Shown here piece after piece: positions 17,904 to 29,100 of a DNA stretch of 64,000 bases. Each line of letters opens with the position of its first letter. Position 1 is the stretch's first letter. Source of the DNA: Clostridiaceae bacterium M8S5 (GTDB lineage: Bacteria > Bacillota > Clostridia > Tissierellales > MCWD3); the NCBI GenBank assembly GCA_029227815.1, contig CP118523.1, positions 4,583,500 through 4,647,499 on the forward strand, read 5' to 3'. The position numbers and the translations under genes are program-made. A model generated the notes under the pieces. It did no database searches. It was given only the letters and a program-made list of their open reading frames with translations, and was not told the origin of the DNA.

Positions 17904-19543
17904 AATTAGCAGATAATATGACCAAAGACTTATTGGGTTTTGATTATATATTAGATAAACTAGAAGTAGCGACTCCGTATGGGCGGGATATGAAAAATTC
18001 TATAAAGCCATACCTAAGAGGAGAAGAACACGAGCTTAAAAAAGAATTCGACATATTGAAGGATATGATAAATCTAATAAATATAAATTCCAAAGAGTAT
18101 AGAAAAATCAAGTCAATATTATATCACATCAAAGATATAAGAGGATCAATAGATAGAGCTGCTAACTCTTTACCTCTGACAATAGTGGAGTTATTCGAGA
18201 TTAAGTGCTTTATGTTTTTAATAACCCAGTTAAACGAAAAAATTGAAGATCTAAAAGCAGATATTGATGAAAGTGTAAAAGTTCACGTAATAAAAGATAT
18301 TAATAATCTATTAGATCCAAAGAAAAATGGTATAAAAACATTCTTTATATATGATGAATACTCAATAGAACTAACAGACATCAGGACAGAAAAAAGAAGA
18401 TTAGCAGAATTAATAAAAAAGGAAAACAAAAAACAACGAGATAAAATAAACAGCGAATTAAAAATAAGAATAAACATCACTGGAGAGATAACAATACTCA
18501 AAGAAGATGTAAAGCTATATGAGAAAATAGCAAATAGTGATTATTTTGAGTATTTATCAGAAACACCGGTTAGCTATAGATATAAGATGAAACTGACAAA
18601 GGGGATTAAAGATAAATTAGAACGGTTAGATGTACTAAAATGTAAAGAAGAGCAAGAAGAATTAAAAATTAGGACGTATTTATCAAATAAGATTGCTTAT
18701 CATAAAGATGTCTTCAAAACTAATTTTGAGCATTTAGCGAAGCTTGATTTGACGATAGCAAAGGCTATGCTAGCTATAGACACAAATAGTGTAAGACCAA
18801 CACTAATCACTGGTCATAGTATAAGAATAGAAGATGGAACTTATCTAAAAATCGCTGAAGACATGAACAAAAAAGGCGGAAAATATATTCCGATAAGTGT
18901 TGATATAAAAGATAGAGTGACGTGTATAACTGGGGCAAACATGGGAGGGAAAACAGTATCACTGAAGCTTATAGGACTGCTTTGCATGATGGTTCAATAT
19001 GGATTGTTTGTTCCTTGCAAAAGTATGCAGACATCACTTCATGACTTTATATTTATATCAACAGGAGATTTACAGTCAGCAGATATGGGACTCAGCACTT
19101 TTGGGGGAGAAATCCATAGGATTAATAAGGCTATAGATAAAGCTACAGATAGAGGACTAATATTGATAGATGAGTTAGCAAGTGGGACTAATCCAAACGA
19201 GGGTTATGCGATATCAAAAGCTATAGTTAAGTACCTGATAGACCAAAATAGCATTAGTATAATCACAACACATTTTGACAATATAGCAAATAGTAGTGGG
19301 GTTAAGCATCTTCAAGTTGTAGGACTCAAAAATGTAGACTATAAAAAACTAGAATATTTAGTAGAATCAACAAAAGATATAAATAATATAAGAGATTTAA
19401 TGGATTATAGATTAATAAAAGTTACAAATGTAAGTGAAGTACCTAAAGATGCAATCAACATAGCGAAGCTGATGGGATTAAAAGAAAGTATTATTTTACA
19501 TGCTAGAGATATAGTATCAAAGAAAAGCAATAAAGGGGAGTGA
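17900..19543 (+). CDS. kamC: KamC, MutS-like ATPase, probable reactivase subunit
   Basis: 547 residues with a MutS-type ATPase domain at the C-terminal half: Walker A TGANMGGKTVSLKLIG near residue 350, a STFGGEIHRI block and Walker B LILIDELASGTNPNEG. The N-terminal half is helical like MutS core domains. It lacks mismatch-recognition domains. The TTG start overlaps the kamB stop (TTGA). It probably works with KamB to remove damaged adenosylcobalamin from KamDE. A repair role is unlikely in this operon. Confidence 0.85.
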   Translation: MKLADNMTKDLLGFDYILDKLEVATPYGRDMKNSIKPYLRGEEHELKKEFDILKDMINLININSKEYRKIKSILYHIKDIRGSIDRAANSLPLTIVELFEIKCFMFLITQLNEKIEDLKADIDESVKVHVIKDINNLLDPKKNGIKTFFIYDEYSIELTDIRTEKRRLAELIKKENKKQRDKINSELKIRINITGEITILKEDVKLYEKIANSDYFEYLSETPVSYRYKMKLTKGIKDKLERLDVLKCKEEQEELKIRTYLSNKIAYHKDVFKTNFEHLAKLDLTIAKAMLAIDTNSVRPTLITGHSIRIEDGTYLKIAEDMNKKGGKYIPISVDIKDRVTCITGANMGGKTVSLKLIGLLCMMVQYGLFVPCKSMQTSLHDFIFISTGDLQSADMGLSTFGGEIHRINKAIDKATDRGLILIDELASGTNPNEGYAISKAIVKYLIDQNSISIITTHFDNIANSSGVKHLQVVGLKNVDYKKLEYLVESTKDINNIRDLMDYRLIKVTNVSEVPKDAINIAKLMGLKESIILHARDIVSKKSNKGE

Positions 19544-19546
19544 AAC

Positions 19547-21100
19547 ATGAGCAAGCTGAATTTAGACAAAAACGTTATAGAAAGTGCTAGAAATGCAGCA
19601 AAAAATATTGCAGAAGATATGCAGGAATTTATAGATATGCATACAACAGTCTCAGTAGAAAGAACAATAGCAAGATTACTAGGCATAGATGGAGTAGATG
19701 AAATAGAAAAACCGTTATCAAACGTAGTAGTGGATAACATAAAAGATGCAGGAGTGCTATCATTAGGGGTAGCATATTGGATTGGTAACGCTATTGTAAA
19801 CACTGGTCTATCTCCTCAAGAGATAGCGGTAAAGGTCAGTGAAGGAGAAATAGAGCTTACCAAATTACCGATAGTCTCAGATGAAGACATAAAAGAAGCG
19901 ATATATGACATAGCAAAAATTACAACAGATAATATAAGAAGTAAGAGAAAAGTAAGAGAAGATTTTATAAAAAATGTAGGAGAAGGCAGTAAACCATATC
20001 TTTATGTAATAGTAGCAACAGGTAATATATATGAAGATATAGTTCAGGCAAAGGCAGCAGCTAGGCAGGGTGCAGATGTAATTGCGGTTATAAGAACAAC
20101 AGCACAGAGTTTACTTGATTATGTTCCATATGGTGCAACAACAGAAGGGTTCGGAGGAACGTATGCAACACAAGAAAACTTCAAATTGATGAGAGAGGCT
20201 CTAGACGAAGTAGGAGAAGAAGTAGGTAGATATATAAGACTATGTAATTATTGCTCAGGGCTTTGTATGCCAGAAATAGCAGCTATGGGAGCATTAGAGA
20301 GATTAGATGTTATGCTCAATGATGCATTATATGGAATATTATTTAGAGATATAAATATGCAGAGAACATTAGTAGATCAGTATTTTTCAAGGATAATAAA
20401 TGGCTTTGCAGGTGTTATAATAAATACAGGAGAAGACAACTACCTAACAACTGCTGATGCAGTAGAAGAAGCACATACGGTATTAGCATCACAGTTTATG
20501 AATGAGCAGTTTGCGCTTAAAGCAGGAATACCAGAAGAGCAAATGGGGTTAGGTCATGCATTTGAGATGAATCCAAATATAGAGAATGGATTTCTTTTAG
20601 AGCTAGCACAAGCTCAAATGGCAAGAGAGATATTTCCTAAAGCACCATTAAAATATATGCCTCCAACAAAATTCATGACAGGTAATATATTTAAAGGGCA
20701 TGTACAAGATGCTTTATTTAATCTGATATCAATTTGGACAAATCAAGGGATTCAACTATTAGGTATGATGACAGAAGCTATTCACACACCTCACTTACAT
20801 GATAGAAAACTAGCTATAGAAAATGCTCAGTATATATTTAATAATGCAAGAAGCATAGGTGATGAAATAGAGTTCAAAAAGGATGGATTGATACAATCAA
20901 GAGCTCAGCACGTACTCAAAAAAGCAGAAGAGCTATTGAAAGAAATAGAGAGTGAAGGTTTATTCCCAACAATAGAAAAGGGTAAATTCGCATCAGTAAA
21001 AAGACCAAGAGATGGTGGAAAAGGATTAAATGGAGTAGTAGAAAAGGATATCAAATACTACAATCCATTTATAAAGCTGATGGTTGGAGGTGCTAGGTAA
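19547..21100 (+). CDS. kamD: lysine 5,6-aminomutase alpha subunit
   Basis: Large subunit of the adenosylcobalamin- and PLP-dependent enzyme that moves the epsilon-amino group of L-beta-lysine to give 3,5-diaminohexanoate. The 517-residue protein starts MSKLNLDKNVIESARNAA and contains SVERTIARLLGIDG and a conserved barrel with FGGTYATQENFK and GLGHAFEMNPN, typical of KamD. The start lies three bases after the kamC stop behind GGGGAG. Its stop overlaps the kamE start by one base. Confidence 0.95.
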   Translation: MSKLNLDKNVIESARNAAKNIAEDMQEFIDMHTTVSVERTIARLLGIDGVDEIEKPLSNVVVDNIKDAGVLSLGVAYWIGNAIVNTGLSPQEIAVKVSEGEIELTKLPIVSDEDIKEAIYDIAKITTDNIRSKRKVREDFIKNVGEGSKPYLYVIVATGNIYEDIVQAKAAARQGADVIAVIRTTAQSLLDYVPYGATTEGFGGTYATQENFKLMREALDEVGEEVGRYIRLCNYCSGLCMPEIAAMGALERLDVMLNDALYGILFRDINMQRTLVDQYFSRIINGFAGVIINTGEDNYLTTADAVEEAHTVLASQFMNEQFALKAGIPEEQMGLGHAFEMNPNIENGFLLELAQAQMAREIFPKAPLKYMPPTKFMTGNIFKGHVQDALFNLISIWTNQGIQLLGMMTEAIHTPHLHDRKLAIENAQYIFNNARSIGDEIEFKKDGLIQSRAQHVLKKAEELLKEIESEGLFPTIEKGKFASVKRPRDGGKGLNGVVEKDIKYYNPFIKLMVGGAR

Positions 21101-21858
21101 TGTCAGAAGTGCAAAAAGTTGATTTGACAAAAATAAAACCATATGGAGATACATTAAATGATGGTATGGTGCAGACTTCATTTACATTACCAGTAGAGTA
21201 TGGAGATGAAGCAAAAGAAGCAGCCAAAATATTAGCAAAGAAAATGGGTCTTAATGAACCGGAAGTAGTTCATTACGAAGAACTCGGAGGAGGATACACT
21301 TTTTTTGTAGTTTACGGTCACTGTATTCATACAGTGGACTACACTAAAATAGAAGTACCAAAAGTAGATGTTAAAACAATGGACAAATACGCGGTAGAAG
21401 ATTATATCAAGAAAAACATAAAAAGAGATATTACAATAGTAGGTGCATGTACAGGTACAGACGCGCATACAGTTGGCATAGATGCTATTATGAACATGAA
21501 AGGTTATGCAGGGCACTATGGACTTGAGAGATATAAAATGGTTAACGCAGTTAATATGGGTAGTCAAGTTCCAAACGAAGAACTTGTTGCAAAAGCAATA
21601 GAAGTAAATGCAGATGCTATATTAGTTTCTCAAATAGTAACACAAAAAAATGTCCATATACCAAATCTTACAGAGCTGGTTGAGTTAATGGAGGCAGAAG
21701 GGATAAGAGATAAAATAGTACTATGTTGCGGAGGACCAAGATTATCACATGAATTAGCAAAAGAGCTTGGATATGACGCAGGATTCACAACGGGAAGCTA
21801 TGCTGATGATGTGGCAACATTTGTAGTGACAGAGATAGTAAACAGAGATTTAATTTAA
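21100..21858 (+). CDS. kamE: lysine 5,6-aminomutase beta subunit
   Basis: 252 residues; carries the cobalamin and PLP sites. The base-off/His-on B12 motif D-x-H-x-x-G is D121-A-H123-T-V-G126. The lysine at 146 (LERYKMVN) is well placed to be the PLP Schiff-base residue described as Lys144 in the Clostridium sticklandii enzyme. A Rossmann-like B12 domain continues with ADAILVSQIVTQKNVH and VLCCGGPRLSHELA. It is the last gene of the operon and is followed by a strong terminator; kce and kal are not here. Confidence 0.95.
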   Translation: MSEVQKVDLTKIKPYGDTLNDGMVQTSFTLPVEYGDEAKEAAKILAKKMGLNEPEVVHYEELGGGYTFFVVYGHCIHTVDYTKIEVPKVDVKTMDKYAVEDYIKKNIKRDITIVGACTGTDAHTVGIDAIMNMKGYAGHYGLERYKMVNAVNMGSQVPNEELVAKAIEVNADAILVSQIVTQKNVHIPNLTELVELMEAEGIRDKIVLCCGGPRLSHELAKELGYDAGFTTGSYADDVATFVVTEIVNRDLI

Positions 21859-21898
21859 AATAGTTTTAAATATTATGAGGAATAGATTGTTTCAGCTT

Positions 21899-21931
21899 AA
21901 AGAGGGTGTATCTTAGATACACCCTCTTTTC
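21899..21931 (+). terminator. strong terminator of the kdd-kam operon
   Basis: AAAGAGGGTGTATC (21899-21912), three-base loop, GATACACCCTCTTT (21916-21929): a perfect 14-bp stem with a T run. The remainder of 21932-22143 shows nothing further. Confidence 0.93.
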
Positions 21932-22143
21932 ATGTATAAGATAGTTGTAAAATAAACAAAAAAACAGCAAGCCTATACCGGAATACAAGACTTACTGTAA
22001 TATTTATATAATTTTAGGAAGGAGATTATTATATAATTCTTCGCAAATTATAAATTATTGAAAAACTATTAAGGAGTTATATCAACAGTGAGTATATAAA
22101 TTTACTCCTTCTGCTGAGATCTAAATTATATGTAGTCGGAAAA

Positions 22144-22704
22144 TTAATAAGCCTTTTTCATTTTTATAGATAAACATTTATCAATAAAAACAGCTACATT
22201 ACCTCTAGTAGACATAACACTTGCATTAGTAGAGCTATTAGAAATATTTAATGCCTGAGATTTAGACATATAGTTTTCAGGCCATTTTTTATTAGTATCA
22301 AGGCTACTATCATATCCGAGAAGTCTTACAAGAACAGTTAAAACTTCACCATTAGAAATTTTACTATTTGGTTTAAAGCTCCCATCTGGATATCCTTTTA
22401 ACAAACCTGCGCTTGTAGCAGCTTTAATACTGGATTTAGCCCAATGAGAATCAATATCAGTAAATGTCTTACTAGAATCTCCATTGGTTTTTCCGCATAT
22501 TAATCTCATAGCGAGAGTGGCAAATTCAGCTCTAGTTATGTTATTGTCTAACTTTAGGCTACCGTCTTTATAACCTTTGTATAATCCCAAGGTTTTTAGC
22601 TTATTTCCTGCTTCGATTACATTGCTAACATCACTTGCATATATAAAATTGCAACAAATTATTAGCATCAATAGGGCAACAATTATTATTCTATTTTTAT
22701 TCAA
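22144..22704 (-). CDS. small SLH-domain surface protein
   Basis: 186 residues. A signal peptide (about residues 1-24, ending FIYA) is followed by S-layer-homology repeats: LYKGYKDGSLKLDNNITRAEFATLAMRL, then FTDIDSHWAKSSIKAATSAGLLKGYPDGSFKPNSKISNGEVLTVLVRLLGY, and a weaker third segment. It consists of little more than the wall anchor, so it may be a filler or competitor for anchor sites. TTG start at 22704 behind GGAGGTG. It is the only SLH gene in the window on the minus strand. Confidence 0.85.
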   Translation of the reverse strand: MNKNRIIIVALLMLIICCNFIYASDVSNVIEAGNKLKTLGLYKGYKDGSLKLDNNITRAEFATLAMRLICGKTNGDSSKTFTDIDSHWAKSSIKAATSAGLLKGYPDGSFKPNSKISNGEVLTVLVRLLGYDSSLDTNKKWPENYMSKSQALNISNSSTNASVMSTRGNVAVFIDKCLSIKMKKAY

Positions 22705-23103
22705 ACGGTTTCACCTCCAACTAGTTATTATTATATCAAAAGATAAAGGAGAAGTATGTTTCATTTTGATTACAGTTAAAAGCTCATAATCGCAAGAAAC
22801 ACAAACATAAAATCATAGGTAAATAGGAGGGAAATTGTATTATATAGCGAAATATTTAAGGATAAAGCCATAATTTAGTATAAAATAGCTATAGAAATTA
22901 TCAAAATACGTAACAAAAAGGAAACACAAAGTGTAACAATATAGTAATAAAGATATGGAATAAATATGCCGATGCAATAGGTAGACTGTTTTTTAGAGGT
23001 AAAGATAACAATGTAATGAAAGCGTAATAAAATAAATCAAGTAATACAAGTGTAATTTAATTGTTTGATATAAATGTAAACTTTCGATAAAGAGGAGGTA
23101 ACA
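22705..23103. other. non-coding gap before the giant TIG gene
   Basis: 400 bases, A/T-rich, divergent between the small SLH gene and the TIG gene. Several GTAAT/GTAACA words recur (22909-23060) but I see no convincing -35/-10 pair and no gene. Confidence 0.4.
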
Positions 23104-26100
23104 ATGAATAAGTGTCTAAAAAGAGGTTTTAGTATATTATTGATAATATTGATGTTAATAGGTTTGATTCCTCAGAGTGCAATAAAGGTATATGCTGCTA
23201 CGCCAGTAATAAATAATATTGAGATAGTAAAAACATATGAGGGTGGATTTGCCTCACCAAGTGTGTTCTACTTGACGATATTAGGAACTGATTTAAATAC
23301 ATTGAATACAAAGATACAAAATAACTTAGGAGCTATAGTGGATTTGACTCCTACTTCGACAGGTTCATTTTCAGTACAATATAAAATAAATCCAGCAGAA
23401 ATGGGATCTAGATTTTTTGTAAATGGAGTAGCGTATGATATATTTGAAACAGATATGCCAGAAATTAAAGCTGTAGATCCTAAACTAGTAAAGAAAAATA
23501 ACAACATAAAGATAACAGGAGAAAACTTTAGTAAGATTGACCAGACACCTACTTCTGGAAATCCCAAAATTACAGTTAAGTATACAAATACACTAACACA
23601 TAAGGATTTGTCAGCAATATTAAAAGCAGCTGGAGCTACTGGAGAAGCTTTAGTACCAGTAGATTTAGGATTAGGTTTGCAAGATATAAGAGTTGACAAA
23701 CAATATACATCATCAGGTGTAAATGTGAGTTTGTCATACAGATACATAGATGCATTTCGTATATATGACGATATAACAGTTAACCCGACTAACATAACGA
23801 TTTTTCCGAACAAAGGTAAACCAGGAACAAAAATATCTGTAAGTACTACAGATACATTTAACGAGGACTATTCAGTATTTTTTATGAAGGATATAACAGA
23901 TGCATTTAAGCATGGTAACAAAGGAAGGGATTATTTTAAAAGTGTGGATAACAAAAATATAAAAGTAAAAGTTCCAGATTCGCTAGCTACAGGAGAAACT
24001 TATAAAGTAGTTTTGACTAATAGTATATCGCAAGGAACAAACGATACAGATGATTTGACAGGGTATGTAATAAAACAAAAAATAATAGGCGAGTTTGTAG
24101 TTATAGATGCAGACATATCTCCACAAATTCAATTTGTACAACCTTCATCAGGGCCAGATTCAGGGTCAAATGTGAATATAATAGGTAAGTATATGGATGA
24201 ATTAAACATAGAAGGCTTGCAGGTAACAGGTGGAGGTAATTTAGAATATGACAATAAAGTGATAGATGGTGAAAAGCTAAAACTAACTTATGATGCTACA
24301 GGAATAAAATACAACACAAGAGACGTTGACAATATTGAGAGAGAATTGTTAGTTACAATAGGTAGAACAACAAATTTTCCAGATATAAATGCAATTAAGT
24401 TTGATGATGGTGGTGGAGATTTTGATAAGCTATTGGTTAAAACAAAACCAATATCAGATAGTGAGCTTGCAGATCCAGTAAAAGATGTAATAATAGAGAT
24501 AAAAACAACGATACATTTAAATGGTGGGGGAACAGTAGTTTTTACAGAAACAGCAGTAAAGGAGGATGCTTACGAATTTGTACCTAGCTTTGTAGCACCA
24601 GAGATAACAAAGACATCACCAAATAAAGTACAGGTAGAGGGAACAGGACCATACACAGTCAGAGAGGATACAGTCATAGCTTTGCAAGGTAAGAATTTTA
24701 AAGTATATAGCTATACAGATGCAGGTGGTACAGTTAAAGTTAATTACCCAATAGTAGTCTTAGGAACTAACGGCACAACTCCTGGTGATGGAGAGATATC
24801 GCTAAAAAGAGTAGGCGCAGAAACAGAAGTTGTAGATGCAGATAACAATCCAATACCTGGAGCAACATACGAGATTTTAGATAAGACAGGAAACAAGGTG
24901 GATGGAGTTGCAGGCAACGAAACAGGAACGATAATAATAGTTAAAATTCCAGCAGCTAGACAGATAAAGCAAGGGCTAATAGGAGTACAGTCAGCAGTTG
25001 CAATAGCAAACCCAATAAAAGGTGGAAATACTAATGGACCGTTGGTTTCAAAAAATGACGCAGATACAGGTATCGAATTTATAAAAGCTATAAATAGTCC
25101 AGAAATAAACAAGATTAGTCCAAATATAGTTACCATAAAAGGTGGAGAAAAAATAGTAGTTAGAGGTACTAACTTTTTAGATGGTATAAAAGTATATATA
25201 GATGGTAAAGAAGTAGGCGGAGTAGTAAGAGATACAGATCCAGCAACAACAGAAGGGACATTGACATTCACAGCACCAAAAGGAAGAGAAGGAATCACGG
25301 TGTTGCAGGTTATAAATCCAGATGGAGGTTCTGATAGTGAGCAATTTGTATATGTAAAATCTGCAAATCAAGACCCGAAAATAAACTCAATAGGCCCAAA
25401 TAAAGGATCTAAAGGGACGCTAGTAGTAGTCAAAGGAAATAACTTTTTTAAAGCGGATTTAACAGTAGACGATGTAGCTGGTATGGGAATATACAATTTA
25501 ATAGGAACAAGAATATTATTAGATGGTAAAGATGTGAATACATACAGTGGTAATCCAGACATACCAGAAAAGCCAATATCATATACATTGCCTGAATTAA
25601 ACACAGAAAAGTTGATTAAAGTAAAAGACTATAAGCTAAGAATATCTAAATATAAGGAATATGCCACAATAGCTGAAATCGGTTCACCTGATAATATATA
25701 TACCTTTAGAGTAGATTCACAGGGAAGTGCTGTATTAACAAGAGGTGGAAATAGTTATGTGATAAAAGTTGATAGCGCAGGTAATTATACATGTCAAAAA
25801 AATGGGACAAATGTAGCAGTAACAGTTACAGACAATAACATAACAATAGATGGAGTAAATCTAAAAGCAACATTTAACTATGATGTAATATCAATAAAAA
25901 AACTTGAAAATGGAACAAAAAAAATCATTGTATCAGACTATTTTGATAGTTTGTATTTACGAAATAGCGCAAACAAATATTTTAAAATATTTGTTGATCA
26001 AAAAGGAAAAGTAAAGATAAGTAATAGTAACGATACAGAGTACAGTATTGGTATAGATGGTGGGAATTTAGTAGCAATAAAAAATGGCACTAAATATAGC

Positions 26101-29100
26101 TTTGAAATAGATGCAAATAGGAAACAGATATTTATAGACAGAGGAAATGCAAACGAACTAGTACTAGAAATAGAAACACTGTATTACTTTGATGCAAACA
26201 ATTTTATAACAGGGCATAGAACTAAAGTAGTAAATAAAAAAGAAATAAGATTTTTAGTGCCGCCATTGGGGATACAAAAGTGGTACGATGTAACCGTTAA
26301 AAACCCAGACACAAAAAGTGATACAAAAACAGGCGAAAATGGATTCATGTACTATAAAAGCCCTACAACAAACCCAAGGATAATAAACATAGTACCAAAG
26401 CAAGGAACTACAAAGGGCGGTACACCAATAGTGATATCTGGAGAAGAATTCCAAGATACAAGTACAGTATATATAGCAGGGGTAAGAATAGCTGATAAAG
26501 ATGTAACTCTAAGCAACAATATGAGAGAGTTGACAGTAATAGTACCAAAGTATCCAGGAGATGTAAGTGAAGATTTTACGACAGATAGAAAAACTGTACC
26601 AGTAGTTATAGTAAACGAAGATGGTGGAAAAGCAGTAAAAGATGATGGTTTCACATATATAATAGCTAACAGTGTACCAAGAATAAAAGAAATATATCCA
26701 AAAGAAGGTAGTGCAGCAGGTGGAGAGATAGTCGATATCTTCGGATATGATTTTAGATTCCATGAACCATATACAGGAGATATAGGTGAAGCAAATTTTG
26801 AATATGATGATTTAGATGAAGACTTAAAATGGGACAATATGAACAATAAAGACGATGTAGATGCTAGATACAAATTACCTTTTGTGCATGATAAATATAC
26901 ACATTATTATGATTCACCAGTTCTCCCAAAAGTGTACTTTGGTAATGTCAGAGCAAAAATAGTTGCATTTAACTCAGCAACAGGATATATACAAGTAATT
27001 GCACCAAAACATATGAAAGCAGAAACAGTTGATTTATGTGTGATAAATAACGATTCAGGAAAATCGAATTCGGTGCCTTATAAATATAAAAAATCCAACC
27101 CAGTTATTTCCTTGATAACACCTAAAATGGGTAAAAAAGAAGGAAATGAAGCTGTAGATATTATGGGGAGTGGGTTTAAAAAGAGTTTGATAGATATATT
27201 TGATGATAATCCAGCAGTAACGACTACAAAAAACTTATATTTAGTGAGATTTGGCAGTATATCTAATGCAAAGTTACCAAAAGACCATGCTAATTCTGGA
27301 AGAATAATAAATGGCAGGACGCATATAGAACTAAACGGTGGATTGACAGTAGATTATGTATTAGATTCTAGCACAGGAAATATAGACCTTACTACAACCA
27401 TAAAAGAAGGAGATCAAACATACAGGAAAAAATATGTCTATAATGATGAAACCAAATATCTTGATGTAGTAGAGCTTAAAAATATTGACACAACAAAGCC
27501 AAACTATGTTGGATATGAGTATATTAAATATGAAGTTAAAGATGGAAGGCTCATAGTTACAAGAGGGTATTCAAAAGATGTAACATTAAAATATGCATCA
27601 CAGCTATTAGCAAAAACTCCAAACTATCATACAGTAGGAACAGTAGATGTAGTTATGGAAAATCCTGATAATGCCTCTAACGCTATGGAATATATATACA
27701 AAAACCCAATAAGTAATCCAACGATTACAGCAGTAACAGGAGTTCCATTTAAAATCGAGAGTGGTAAACTTATAATACAAGCGCCAACAACAGGTGGACA
27801 GCCATTTTATATTGAGGGAACACAATTTATCCAGGAGGGTATAACAGTTAGAATAGGAGGTTATCCACTAAAGGCGGACGATTTCCAATACTTAAATGAA
27901 AATAAAATACTAGTTAAACCTCATAAAATGAACACAAACCTACAGACAGGCAGAGAGTATTTGATAGAGGTACAAAACGAAGATGGAGCTAGAGCAACAA
28001 CAGAGAATATAAAAGTATATTATAGATATATAGTCATCAGTGGTGATGAACCGATAATAGATACAATAGAACCAGCAAAGGGTAGTGCAACTGGTGGATA
28101 TACAGTTATAATTAAAGGTAAAAATTTTGCAAGCAATATAAAAGTTATATTTGGGTATAGTGCAAGTGGAAGTGGAGCGCAAATACTAGAAAAAAGCATA
28201 AACAAACTAGTAGTTAGAGTTCCAGCAAGTAATATAGTAGGATTAGTTGATGTTTATGTTGAAAATATAGACTACAATACAAGTAGCGTAAAACAAAAGG
28301 CTTTTGAATATATTTCAAATCCCACAATAGATACAAACAGTATAACACCAAATGAGATTTTTATAACAGGTGGTCAAAAAGTAACAATAAAAGGAACACA
28401 GTTCATACAAGGATTAGAAGTGAAATTTGGCAATCTAGTTTGTCCTAAAGTCGAAGTAATAGATACCAATACAATAGTTGTAGAATCACCAGTTGCAACT
28501 ATGAAGGATTTAGGTTTCAAAGATGTTACAATAACTAATAAAGATGGTGGAGTAGCAACAGTAAAAAATGGGATAAAATACGTAGTTCCAAAGCCAACTG
28601 ACCCAACAGGCTTCATAGCAAAACCAGGTCATGAAAGATCAGTAGTTTTAAAATGGGACAAGGTTGAGGGAGCACAGACCTATAAGATTTTTGGAAAAAC
28701 AAAAGGAGATAGAGAGTATTCGTATATAGGAGAAACTAAAGACTGTGAATATTTTTTAAGAGATTTGGAGCCAAACACTAGATATTACTTTAAGTTATGG
28801 TCAGTAAATAAATATGATGAATCAGCTAAATATGCATATGCTAATTGTAGAACATTTAATGAAAATAAAGATGAAGGAAACGACAAATATGAGGAAGTAG
28901 TAGAAGAAAATACTAAAACAGTAATAAATCAAGACAGTATATCAGTTAAACTACCAGAAACATTCTCTCAAGGGCAGTACATCCTTGATTTGAGAGGAGA
29001 TGTATATAGGAAGAGCGACAAATTGTCTATAACCATACCTATGAAAGCAATACTAGCAGGAAAAGGGTATATTTATGTTCAAAAAGATGATTTTAAACTT

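Noticed and set aside
17900-19543. KamC as a DNA mismatch repair MutS protein
   Set aside because: Only the ATPase half matches; the mismatch-recognition domain is missing and the gene is locked into the lysine operon.
22705-23103. PhoP-type repeats (GTAAT/GTAACA words) upstream of the TIG gene
   Set aside because: The words are not in regular 11-base steps and are expected in such A/T-rich DNA.
23268-28616. Many open frames on the minus strand within the TIG gene
   Set aside because: They are low-complexity mirror frames of a repeat-rich coding strand, lack ribosome sites and overlap a clear gene completely.
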